The position numbers and the translations under genes are program-made. A stretch of DNA of 7,759 nt from contig JAHEEZ010000172.1 in assembly GCA_024640445.1 (NCBI GenBank), positions 1 through 7,759 on the forward strand. Direction: 5' to 3'. Shown here in pieces: positions 1 through 7,327 of the stretch (positions within the stretch are counted from its first letter, which is position 1; every line of letters begins with the position of its first letter). Below the pieces are notes generated by a model. It did no database searches. It saw nothing but the letters and a program-made list of their open reading frames with translations, and was not told the DNA's origin. This stretch comes from Acidobacteriota bacterium (lineage in GTDB: Bacteria > Acidobacteriota > Blastocatellia > Pyrinomonadales > Pyrinomonadaceae).

Positions 1-1
1 A

Positions 2-64
2 CAGCTCACAGATCAATGCTCACCGCTCACTGATACTTGAACACTGACAATTGATACCTGAAAT
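2..64. repeat. Degenerate heptanucleotide tandem repeat, nine units
   Basis: Cutting the sequence every 7 bases from position 2 gives nine consecutive related heptads with approximate consensus (C/T)TG(A/C)T(C/A)A. Examples are cagctca (2-8), ccgctca (23-29), ctgatac (30-36), ttgatac (51-57) and ctgaaat (58-64). The third position is G in all nine units. Recurring words are spaced in multiples of seven: gctcac at 4, 18 and 25; cactga at 28 and 42; tgatac at 31 and 52. The last unit runs into the ATG of the molybdenum enzyme gene at 63, so the array replaces any recognisable Shine-Dalgarno sequence. It may extend to the left of the window. Its function is unknown; heptamer short tandem repeats are known from intergenic regions of cyanobacteria, but any relationship is not shown here. 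Confidence 0.7.
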
Positions 65-2219
65 GAAATATATCGGAAAGGAAATGAGCCGCGTCGACGG
101 CGTCGCGAAAGTAACCGGCCGGGCGAAGTACGCCGCCGAATTCAAGGTCAACAACCCGGCGTACGCGTTCATCGTGCAAAGCACGATCGCAAGCGGGACG
201 ATCAAATCGATCGACGTGTCGGAGGCTGAAAAACTCACCGGGGTCCTGAAGGTCCTTACGCACCGGAACGCGCTGAAGGTCGAGGAAGAAAGCCGGCAGT
301 TTCGGGCACTTCAGTCCGACAAGATCCTCTTTTGCGGTCAGCCGGTCGCGCTTGTCGTAGCGGATTCCTTTGAACAGGCTCGCTATGGGGCGAATCTGGT
401 AAAGGTCGAATATGAAGCGGAGACGCCATCTACAGATTTCGCGAAGGCGGACAAAGTGACGAGCAGAGGCCCGGCGCCTCGGGGCAACCCGCAGGAAGCT
501 TTCGAGAACTCCGCGGTCAAGGTTGAGGCCGAATACAGCATTCCCATCGAGCATCACAGCCCGATGGAGCCGCACGCGGCTACGGCGTTCTGGGAAGGCG
601 AAAAACTGACGATATTCGACAAATCGCAGGGCGTATTCGGCGTTCGAGGCCATCTCGCGAGAAGCTTCGGCATTCCGGCTGAGAACATCAATGTGATATC
701 GCTTTTTGTTGGCGGCGCGTTCGGATCCTCTCTGAACACGAACTACTATCCGTTCCTGACAGCGCTCGCCGCGAAAGAGGTAGGCAGGCCGGTTAAGCTT
801 AACTACACGCGCCGTCAGATGTTCACGGGTCACGGCTATCGTCCGTACACGATGCAGAAGGTATCCGTCGGCGCCGGATTGGACGGGAAACTGGTCTCGA
901 TAATTCACGAAGCGACCACCAATTCTTCTACATACGAAGACTTTACCGAGAGTACGAGCCGTTTCGGAAGGACGCTCTACGAATGTCCGAACTATGATTC
1001 GCCGTATTTTCTGGTCAAAACGGATCTTCCGACGCCGACGTGGATGCGGGCGCCTGGAGCGGTCAGCGGAGCGTTCGCGATCGAATCGGCGATCGACGAA
1101 CTCGCTTATGAGCTCAAGATTGATCCGGTCGAACTGCGTCTTATCAACTATGCGGAAAAGGATCCGGAATCCGGAAGGCCCTTTTCGAGCAAGGCTCTGA
1201 AGGAGTGTTTCAAGGTCGGCGCTGATAGATTCGGATGGGCGAAAAGGAAGTTCGCTCCGCGTTCGATGAAGGACGGGAACTGGCTTGTCGGATGGGGTAC
1301 GGCGGTAGGCACGTGGGGTGCTTTTCAGGCACCTGCGAACGCGAAGATAAGACTGAACGCGGACGGCACCGTATACGTCGGAAGCGGGACTACGGACATC
1401 GGACCAGGCACGTACACCGTTATTACCATCATCGCGGCAGAAGCATTGGGAACAGATCCATCGAAGATAAAATTCGAACTCGGCGATACACGCCTTCCGC
1501 AGGCGCCCTCGCAGGGCGGATCAATAACCACAGCTTCGGTTGGTTCCGCGGTTTTCGGTGCGGCGGGCGAAGTGCGCAGGCAGTTGCTGGGATACGTATC
1601 CGGGAAAGAGGGCACTCCGCTCTTCGGCGCTAAATTCGAGGATACCGAGTTGGTTGACGGCACATTGCGACTGAAGGGCGACGTTGCAAAGGCGATGTCG
1701 ATTTCTGAGGTTATGAAGGCCGGCGGCGTCCAGCTTGTCGAGGTCGGATACGAGTCGAAGCCTTCAGCGGAAAGGCAGAAGTACACCACGATGGCACACG
1801 GCGCGCAATTTGTGGAAGTTAAGGTCGACGAGAATCTCGGGATCATCAAGGTGACCCGTGTCGTCGAGGCCACTGCCTGCGGGCGGATCATCAATCCGAA
1901 GACGTCTCATTCGCAGGAAATGGGCGGAATCGTGTGGGGGATCGGGATGGCGCTGCAGGAGGCGACGGAGGTCGACCATCGGTACGGCAAGATGATGACC
2001 ACAAATCTTGCCGATTATCACGTACCTGTTAACGCGGACGTACACTATGTCGAGACCGACTTTGTCGAGGAAAAAGACGAGATAGTCAACGAACTCGGGA
2101 TAAAGGGAATGGGCGAACTTTGCCTTGTTGGAATTCCGGCGGCGATCGCCAACGCGGTTTTCCATGCAACAGGCAGGCGGGTTCGGGACCTGCCGATAAC
2201 ACCGGACAAGATCCTTTAG
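63..2219 (+). CDS. Xanthine dehydrogenase-family molybdopterin-binding (large) subunit, PaoC/YagR-like
   Basis: This is the catalytic subunit of a molybdenum hydroxylase, which oxidises an aldehyde or N-heterocycle using water as oxygen source and passes electrons to separate 2Fe-2S and FAD subunits. The ATG at 63 gives 718 residues, close to the ~730 of E. coli PaoC, and begins with the family-typical MKYIGK...RVDGVAKVTG. The hammerhead domain spans about residues 5-120 and the two cofactor-binding regions about 125-370 and 385-700. Visible motifs are KSQGVFG with the cofactor-contacting Gln (~189), GGAFGSS (217-223), MRAPG (328-332), TTDIGPGTYT (~443-452), QAPSQGGSITTASVG (~480-494) and GMGE, whose Glu685 is the expected catalytic base. 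A TTG at 51 would add four residues, but the family alignment favours 63. There is no signal peptide; in PaoABC the small subunit carries the Tat signal, so location cannot be judged here. XdhC and MocA-like genes follow. Substrate is unknown. Confidence 0.93.
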   Translation: MKYIGKEMSRVDGVAKVTGRAKYAAEFKVNNPAYAFIVQSTIASGTIKSIDVSEAEKLTGVLKVLTHRNALKVEEESRQFRALQSDKILFCGQPVALVVADSFEQARYGANLVKVEYEAETPSTDFAKADKVTSRGPAPRGNPQEAFENSAVKVEAEYSIPIEHHSPMEPHAATAFWEGEKLTIFDKSQGVFGVRGHLARSFGIPAENINVISLFVGGAFGSSLNTNYYPFLTALAAKEVGRPVKLNYTRRQMFTGHGYRPYTMQKVSVGAGLDGKLVSIIHEATTNSSTYEDFTESTSRFGRTLYECPNYDSPYFLVKTDLPTPTWMRAPGAVSGAFAIESAIDELAYELKIDPVELRLINYAEKDPESGRPFSSKALKECFKVGADRFGWAKRKFAPRSMKDGNWLVGWGTAVGTWGAFQAPANAKIRLNADGTVYVGSGTTDIGPGTYTVITIIAAEALGTDPSKIKFELGDTRLPQAPSQGGSITTASVGSAVFGAAGEVRRQLLGYVSGKEGTPLFGAKFEDTELVDGTLRLKGDVAKAMSISEVMKAGGVQLVEVGYESKPSAERQKYTTMAHGAQFVEVKVDENLGIIKVTRVVEATACGRIINPKTSHSQEMGGIVWGIGMALQEATEVDHRYGKMMTTNLADYHVPVNADVHYVETDFVEEKDEIVNELGIKGMGELCLVGIPAAIANAVFHATGRRVRDLPITPDKIL

Positions 2220-2238
2220 AACGGACAAGCGTTTCAAG

Positions 2239-3348
2239 ATGAGGGAAATACGCGAGATCATTGCCGCCGTTCGTGCGGCTTCCGAAGAAGAGCCGTTTGC
2301 GCTTGCAACTGTCGTGGACGTGAAAGGCTCGAGCTATCGTATGCCTGGCGCCAAGATGCTTGTTCGCGCCGACGGCAGTTTTGTAGGCACCGTGTCCGGG
2401 GGATGCGTCGAGGCGGACGTGCTCGAACGGGCGTCAAGGGTGCTCGAGAGCGGACAACCCGAGGTATTTCATTACGACACCACCGCTGACGATGCTTCGG
2501 TGTTCAGCCTCAACATGGGTTGCAAGGGTATAGTCCGTGTGCTTCTAGAGCGCGCGTTGGCCGGTTCGGACTACCTGGGATTTTTTGAGAACGTGCTTGA
2601 TTCCGGAAAGCCAGGCTACGCGGCTACTCTGGTCGGAAAGGGAAGCTCGGACTTCCCAGTCTGCGAACGGGCGTTCTTTAACGCTGAAGGGGATCTGACC
2701 GGCGGTTCTGCTCCGACCGAGGTTGCGGCCAGGGTAGCCGCGCTCGCTAACGCGGCGGGTGGAAAGCGCCGCCCGGCGGAGATATTTGAATTAGAAGGTT
2801 TTGGCGCGGAGTATTTCATCGAGCTCGCCGAGCCGCCCAGGCACCTGCTAATTTGCGGGGCGGGAGCTGATGCGATGCCATTGGCTGATATCGCCGAAAG
2901 GATCGGGTGGCGGGTCACCGTTGCCGATCACAGGGCTTCTTACGCGACAGGAGAAAGATTTCCGTCAGCGGAAAGAATCGTCGTTTGCCGCCCTGAGGAT
3001 ATCTCGGTACACGTTGTGGCGGACGCCGGAACCGCGATCGTCATAATGTCCCACAATTTCGGGCACGACCGGGAGTATCTAAAGCAGGCGCTCGGCTCAC
3101 GCGCAGGTTATGTCGGGGCGCTCGGGCCGAGGGTGAGAACGGATGAACTGCTTGAGGAACTTGGAAAGGAAGGCGTCTCGTTTTCGGAAGACCGCCTTGA
3201 GAGGCTATTTGCGCCGGTCGGACTCGATACCGGCGGCGACGATCCCGAGACGATCGCTCTTGCGATCGCGGCTGAGATCAACGCCGTATTTTCGGGGCGG
3301 GAGGGAGGCCACCTGCGCGGCCGCGGCGGCCCGATCTATGACAGGTGA
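2239..3348 (+). CDS. xdhC: XdhC/CoxI-family molybdenum cofactor insertion chaperone
   Basis: XdhC-type proteins bind the mature molybdenum cofactor, help its terminal sulfuration and deliver it to the apo-large subunit of xanthine dehydrogenase-type enzymes in the cytoplasm; PaoD is the E. coli counterpart for PaoABC. The 369-residue protein shows the two family domains. The N-terminal XdhC/CoxI domain has SGGCVEAD (53-60, with Cys56) and MGCKG (93-97, with Cys95). The C-terminal Rossmann-like domain begins with RHLLICGAGADAMPLA (201-216) and VADHR (228-232), continues through MSHNFGHDREYL (270-281) and YVGALGPRVRT (291-301), then GLDTGGDDPETIALAIAAEI (~328-347), and ends in the usual GRGGPIYDR tail. 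The gene starts 19 bp after the large-subunit stop, so co-transcription is very likely. No clear Shine-Dalgarno sequence precedes the ATG, suggesting weak or coupled initiation. Confidence 0.93.
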   Translation: MREIREIIAAVRAASEEEPFALATVVDVKGSSYRMPGAKMLVRADGSFVGTVSGGCVEADVLERASRVLESGQPEVFHYDTTADDASVFSLNMGCKGIVRVLLERALAGSDYLGFFENVLDSGKPGYAATLVGKGSSDFPVCERAFFNAEGDLTGGSAPTEVAARVAALANAAGGKRRPAEIFELEGFGAEYFIELAEPPRHLLICGAGADAMPLADIAERIGWRVTVADHRASYATGERFPSAERIVVCRPEDISVHVVADAGTAIVIMSHNFGHDREYLKQALGSRAGYVGALGPRVRTDELLEELGKEGVSFSEDRLERLFAPVGLDTGGDDPETIALAIAAEINAVFSGREGGHLRGRGGPIYDR

Positions 3349-3414
3349 TATTTATTCAGAACTTTTTGAAATATCCGGCTTATTGTGACTATCTCGAAAT
3401 ACACATTAAGAGAA

Positions 3415-4017
3415 ATGAGCAATAGAAAAACAGGAACAATTCTGCTTGCCGCAGGAGGTTCTCGAAGGCTCGGCAGTCCAAAACAGCTTGTATCGTTCGA
3501 AGGAACTTCGCTGATCAAGCACGTAGCGGTAACTGCATTGATCGCCGACTATCCGGCGGTCGTAGTCCTCGGTTCTTCCGCGGAGAAGATCGGCAACGAG
3601 CTTAACGACCTGGCTGTGGAGCGGGTAGTGAACAGCGAGTGGAAGCGCGGCATCAGCACCTCAATCAAGAAAGGGCTAGGGGCGTTGAGAAAGGCGCATC
3701 CCGAACTTGAGGCGGTGATCGTGATGCTGTGTGACCAGCCTGACGTTTCGCCAGAGACGCTTCGGCGACTGGTCGAAAAGTACAGGCAAACAGGACTGCC
3801 TATCGTCGCGAGCTATTACGATGGCACGGTCGGTGTTCCGGCGCTGTTCGGATACGAGATGTTCGGAGAAATTCTCGCACTTGACGGCGACCAGGGTGCA
3901 AAGACCTTGATCCATAAGTACGAAGATACGCTGGTGGCGACAATCCCGGTTCCGGAAGCTTCGTTCGATATCGACACTCCCGAGGATGTAAAGCAGTTGG
4001 CAAAGGTCGCCGCCTGA
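3415..4017 (+). CDS. mocA: MocA-like molybdenum cofactor cytidylyltransferase (NTP transferase)
   Basis: This 200-residue protein is a MobA/MocA-type nucleotidyltransferase with a GT-A fold. It shows the N-terminal nucleotide-binding signature LAAGGSRRLGSPKQ (11-24), then SEWKRGISTSI (~74-84), the metal/nucleotide motif CDQPDV (106-111), GVPALFG (140-146), GDQGAK (158-163) and FDIDTPED (184-191). This motif series is that of MocA, which transfers CMP to molybdopterin to make the dinucleotide cofactor. The LAAG rather than LAGG start of the signature fits CTP use better than the GTP use of MobA; this is an inference. Position behind a PaoC-like subunit and xdhC supports a dedicated cofactor-maturation role. 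An in-frame GTG at 3385 would add ten residues, but the family begins near MSNRKTGTILLAAG, so the ATG at 3415 is preferred. AAGAGA at 3408-3413 lies too close to that ATG to be a good ribosome-binding site. Confidence 0.88.
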   Translation: MSNRKTGTILLAAGGSRRLGSPKQLVSFEGTSLIKHVAVTALIADYPAVVVLGSSAEKIGNELNDLAVERVVNSEWKRGISTSIKKGLGALRKAHPELEAVIVMLCDQPDVSPETLRRLVEKYRQTGLPIVASYYDGTVGVPALFGYEMFGEILALDGDQGAKTLIHKYEDTLVATIPVPEASFDIDTPEDVKQLAKVAA

Positions 4018-4041
4018 CGGAGGCTTACCTGACGGTGCGAA
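4013..4041. other. 24-bp convergent gap with a CCTGACGG direct repeat, no evident terminator
   Basis: The stop of the mocA-like gene (TGA at 4015-4017) and the stop of the tricorn gene (reverse TGA at 4042-4044) are separated by only 24 bp. The word CCTGACGG occurs at 4013-4020, overlapping the mocA stop, and again at 4028-4035. The only hairpin is GCCT-GACGG-AGGC (4012-4024), with four base pairs and no T-run, too weak for an intrinsic terminator. Transcripts from both sides may overlap or end by a factor-dependent route. Confidence 0.5.
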
Positions 4042-7000
4042 TCATCTGCCGCCAAGCTGGGCCAGAAGTTCTCTAACTGCCGTGTCCAGCTGTGAATCAT
4101 GGCCCGTGAAGGTCTCGCCTATCGGCCGAGTGACCTGTACATCTACCGGCCTCGGATTCAACTCCATGTCTTTCCCGTCCGCACCTGTGATCTTGCTGCG
4201 CGGAAGCCTGAACCGGGTTCCGTCGAAAAGCGTCGGACTCCAGGTAAAGATTATCCATCCCGCGGTTGGTTCGCCTACTACTTTTCCAAGTTTAAGAGCC
4301 CTGTAGCCTTCGGTCATATCTTCCGCGTCCGAAAGCGAATGCTGATTGGTGACCAGTATCGTCGGACGCTCGAGCGCCCTCTGACCGAGCGCGGGCCTTG
4401 CCGGAACTTCCCAAAGCCCCCGCTCGCGCATCGTGAGGTAACCCTTGCGGGAAAGCACATCAATTACATACGGGTTCACAAAACCGCCGTTGTTGTTTCT
4501 TATGTCTATCACGACCCCGTCTTTAGCCTGATTCTCGACATCCAGATCAACGTAAAGCTTTTCCAGTGAACCGGATGACATGTCCGCTAAATGGACGTAG
4601 CCGAGCCGTCCACCGCTAGCTCTGAGCACATAAGCCCGATTTGACTCGACCCACTGATCGTACAAAAGCCCCTTCTCGGCTCCCGTGCTGACGGGCTTGA
4701 CGACAACCTTTTTCTTTCCTTCACCCGAAGGATCGGGCGAGACCTCGATCTCGACTCGCTTTCCGACCTTGTTTTCAAGCAATTCATTTAGATTCGTAGT
4801 TGCGCCGACTACGTCTCCGTCCACCGAAAGCAGGTAATCGCCAACCTTGACCTCGCCTGTTACAGCGGCCGGACCAAGCACTATGACCTCGAGGATCTTC
4901 AGCCTGCCTGCCGCCTCAAACTCGGAAGCGTCGAACCTCAGACCCAAACGGCCGATAGGCGCTGCATCGAAACCGTTCGGGCCGCTGACTCCCAGATGCG
5001 AAGCGTTCAGTTCGCCTACCATCAGGTTCATTATCCGCCGCAGCTCGTCTATGTTCCCTGCGGCGCGGGCAAGCGGTTCATACTTTGCGCGGACAGAGTC
5101 CCAGTTTGCACCGTGGAATCCGGGATCGTAGAAATGGTCGCGCATGTAGCGCCATCCCTGTTCGAAGATCTCCATCCTGTCGTCGGCGAATCGCACAGTA
5201 TCGGTGATCTTGATGCTGACGCCTTTGGCAGTTCCGTTCGCAACATTGACCGAGTTCACGCGGCCATTTTCGATGAAATAGATCGTTTTGCTGTCCGGAG
5301 AGAACTGGGCATCCGACTTGAAGTTAGGTGTCGAGGTCAGCTGTTTCGGAGATCGGTCGCGCTCAAGTTCGTCCAGCGCGATCGCATAGAGATTGAACTT
5401 TCCTTCTGCAGAGGCCGTTACCAGGAGCGTCTTGCCGTCCGGGCTGATGACGTGCTCATTGATGTTCACACCGGTCGGCACAAGGCTCAGACGTTTCCTG
5501 ATGTCGTCGAAGACTATCTTCAAGGGTTCTTTCTTGTCCGCCTCTGGGGAAGGGCTGGCCGCGGGAGACGCTTCGGACACCGGAGACGGTTTCGTGTCCG
5601 GCTTCGACTTCTCCTTTGGATTTTCCTGCTCGAAAAGTCCGCGAAACTTATCCTCATCGAATTTCGGCGTTTTTAATTTCAGGTCAACCATCGCGAGCGA
5701 GGGCGTCTCGGTCCTCTGAACGGAATCGAAGAGAATATATTCTCCGTCCGGGCTCCAGGAGACGGTACCGCTGTTAGAGTTGGCCAGAAAACTGATGGGC
5801 TTCGCGCCCCCTCCATCAACCGACGCGACGGAAACATTTGTGAACGATCGGTTCGACGGCGAAAGTGTGAGAAACGCTATCCACTTGCTGTCCGGCGACC
5901 AGGCGAAAGTTCTCTTGTCCAGAAGCGGAGCGAGGTCTGTGTAAAGGTCGGTGACCTTGGTCTCCTTGCCCGTTTCCGCGTCACGCGTCCAGATCGATCT
6001 TGCGTTGCGCACGAAAGCGAGCTTCTTTCCATCCGGCGAGTACGAAGGAGAGTAGTCGTTTCCGGCCGTGGTCAGCTGTTTTTCGGCGCCAGTTGCAAAG
6101 TCGTATTCGAAGATCCTGTATTTCCCGTCGCGTTCCGATGCGTACACCACCCGTTTGCTGTCTGCCGACCACGCCGCGTACGATTCGGGAGCCGCCGTCC
6201 TTGTGATCTGCACGGCGTCACCTCCGTCCGCTGCCGATGCGGCGAATACGTCCCCGCGAGCGATCAGAGCCACCTTCTTTCCGTCGGGAGACAGAGCGAA
6301 CTCATCGATCTTCGATGAAAGATTGATCGTCGAGGCGATCAAGTCGGTGGAATTTCCTCTCAGGTTCACGGGAACCCTTCCGGCCTTGCCCGATGATGTA
6401 TCGAGCGACCAGATCGCAAATTCCCGCTCGAATACGATCCGCGAACCGTTGAAAGAAATGTTCGCCCAAAGCACCCTTCCATCACGAAAAGCAGTTACCT
6501 GGCGTTCGGCTCCGCCGATAGTCATCGACCAGATGTTCTGAGTACCGCTCCGGTCCGACACAAACCAGAGGGTCTTGCCGTCAGGCGACCACATGGGCCA
6601 CTGCTGTTTTGCGCCGATCTTTGTCAGTTGCTTGTAGGCGTCTCCCGTCTTGAGCCATATCTCTGTTTCGTCAATATGGCTGCGGCCCTTGCGCCACCAT
6701 TGCCCGTTCGAGATCCCGCGGGCCGAAAAGGCGATCGAATTTCCGTCCGGCGAAGGTGCGGAGAAGAACTCGTTGGTGTAACGGTCGTTGCTGACCGGCA
6801 TCGGCGTTCCGCCGCGCGCGCGCACACGGAAGATATCGTTCATCCCCGAGATTTCCTGATTGGAAGAATAGAAATACAGCCATTCGCCGTCGCGCGACCA
6901 TCCGTCGAGATAATCGGCTGTATCGTTGAACGTGACCCTTCTAAGTTCGTTTGTCGCGAGGTCGAGGACATAGATATCGGTGTTGCCTGTCCGGTCCGAA

Positions 7001-7257
7001 ACAAAAGCAAGCTTCTTTCCGTCCGGCGAATAGGCCGGCCGACCTTCGGTCGCGGGATGCGAGACGAGTATCCGCGCCGTACCGCCGGCGTAGGCCACCG
7101 TCCAGATGTCGCCTCCGGAGACGAATGCGATCTCGGAATTGTCCGGCGAAACCGCCGGCTCGGTCATGTAGGGCGTTCCGGACTGGGCCGAAACCGCAAC
7201 CACGGCAAAGAGAATGAGCGACAGTTCTTTTACGAAGGATCGGTTCTTCATCATCAT
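4042..7257 (-). CDS. Secreted tricorn-family protease (S41 peptidase with beta-propellers and PDZ)
   Basis: A 1071-residue serine peptidase of the tricorn type, close to the length of Thermoplasma tricorn. Residues 1-24 look like a Sec signal peptide: basic KNR/VK start, hydrophobic ELSLILFAVVAV, cleavage after VSA. Propeller blades with SPDGKKLAFV-like repeats follow, starting near 34, 74, 120, 166, 221, 320, 361, 404, 451, 499, 602 and 650. A Pro/Ser/Lys/Glu-rich linker (543-580) interrupts the second propeller. The C1 helical region is ~693-759, PDZ ~766-856 and the C2 protease core ~880-1065. Expected active-site residues are present: Ser753-His754 (NASHLG), nucleophile Ser976 with Asp977 (SLSDAED) and Glu1032 (MELNPRP). 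The His-to-Ser and Ser-to-Glu distances (222 and 56) nearly match tricorn (219 and 58). Tricorn trims oligopeptides; here the signal peptide implies periplasmic action. Three consecutive ATGs (7257, 7254, 7251) are possible starts; 7257 is best placed behind GAAGA. An upstream ATG at 7299 would overlap the likely -10 box. Confidence 0.92.
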   Translation of the reverse strand: MMMKNRSFVKELSLILFAVVAVSAQSGTPYMTEPAVSPDNSEIAFVSGGDIWTVAYAGGTARILVSHPATEGRPAYSPDGKKLAFVSDRTGNTDIYVLDLATNELRRVTFNDTADYLDGWSRDGEWLYFYSSNQEISGMNDIFRVRARGGTPMPVSNDRYTNEFFSAPSPDGNSIAFSARGISNGQWWRKGRSHIDETEIWLKTGDAYKQLTKIGAKQQWPMWSPDGKTLWFVSDRSGTQNIWSMTIGGAERQVTAFRDGRVLWANISFNGSRIVFEREFAIWSLDTSSGKAGRVPVNLRGNSTDLIASTINLSSKIDEFALSPDGKKVALIARGDVFAASAADGGDAVQITRTAAPESYAAWSADSKRVVYASERDGKYRIFEYDFATGAEKQLTTAGNDYSPSYSPDGKKLAFVRNARSIWTRDAETGKETKVTDLYTDLAPLLDKRTFAWSPDSKWIAFLTLSPSNRSFTNVSVASVDGGGAKPISFLANSNSGTVSWSPDGEYILFDSVQRTETPSLAMVDLKLKTPKFDEDKFRGLFEQENPKEKSKPDTKPSPVSEASPAASPSPEADKKEPLKIVFDDIRKRLSLVPTGVNINEHVISPDGKTLLVTASAEGKFNLYAIALDELERDRSPKQLTSTPNFKSDAQFSPDSKTIYFIENGRVNSVNVANGTAKGVSIKITDTVRFADDRMEIFEQGWRYMRDHFYDPGFHGANWDSVRAKYEPLARAAGNIDELRRIMNLMVGELNASHLGVSGPNGFDAAPIGRLGLRFDASEFEAAGRLKILEVIVLGPAAVTGEVKVGDYLLSVDGDVVGATTNLNELLENKVGKRVEIEVSPDPSGEGKKKVVVKPVSTGAEKGLLYDQWVESNRAYVLRASGGRLGYVHLADMSSGSLEKLYVDLDVENQAKDGVVIDIRNNNGGFVNPYVIDVLSRKGYLTMRERGLWEVPARPALGQRALERPTILVTNQHSLSDAEDMTEGYRALKLGKVVGEPTAGWIIFTWSPTLFDGTRFRLPRSKITGADGKDMELNPRPVDVQVTRPIGETFTGHDSQLDTAVRELLAQLGGR

Positions 7258-7262
7258 TTTGA

Positions 7263-7267
7263 TCTTC
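7263..7267 (-). promoter_or_regulatory. Ribosome-binding site candidate for the tricorn gene
   Basis: On the minus strand GAAGA lies 5 nt before the first of three consecutive ATG codons (7257). It is a weak Shine-Dalgarno match. It helps choose the 7257 cluster over the upstream in-frame ATG at 7299, which would place 14 extra residues before the signal peptide. Confidence 0.4.
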
Positions 7268-7297
7268 AGGATTCTGTTCGAAATGGGAATTACGCCC

Positions 7298-7327
7298 ATA
7301 ATACCGACCTTCGGACATTTTTGTTTC
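7298..7327 (-). promoter_or_regulatory. Candidate sigma-70-like promoter for the tricorn gene
   Basis: Reading the minus strand, TATTAT (7303 down to 7298) matches the -10 consensus at 5 of 6 positions. GAAACA (7327 down to 7322) sits 18 nt upstream and matches the -35 at 3 of 6. Transcription would begin near 7291, giving a leader of about 35 nt to the ATG at 7257. The -10 overlaps the left arm of the ATACCGAC inverted repeat, so a protein bound there could block it. No experimental support. Confidence 0.4.

Noticed and set aside
2..64. CRISPR array
   Set aside because: Units are only 7 bp, degenerate and contiguous, with no spacers.
27..908. 293-residue open frame on the minus strand
   Set aside because: It lies wholly opposite the well-supported molybdenum enzyme gene, has an Arg-rich composition typical of an antisense shadow of GC-rich codons, and shows no family motif.
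1325..2261. Minus-strand open frames of 189 and 165 residues
   Set aside because: Both are antisense to conserved motifs of the large subunit, and no recognisable protein is seen.
4996..5676. 226-residue plus-strand open frame
   Set aside because: Antisense to the tricorn C1/PDZ and linker region; composition rich in Arg/Val/Phe without domain signature.
6012..7035. Recurring DNA words such as ttccgtccggcga that look like a dispersed repeat
   Set aside because: These encode the SPDGKK turn of successive propeller blades on the minus strand, so protein repetition explains them.
7258..7299. Tricorn start at the upstream ATG 7299
   Set aside because: It would put 14 residues ahead of a good signal peptide and its codon overlaps the likely -10 box TATTAT.
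7305..7321. Terminator-like CCGA-cct-TCGG followed by a T-run on the plus strand
   Set aside because: The stem is four base pairs only, and no plus-strand gene ends upstream; it sits in the divergent promoter region.
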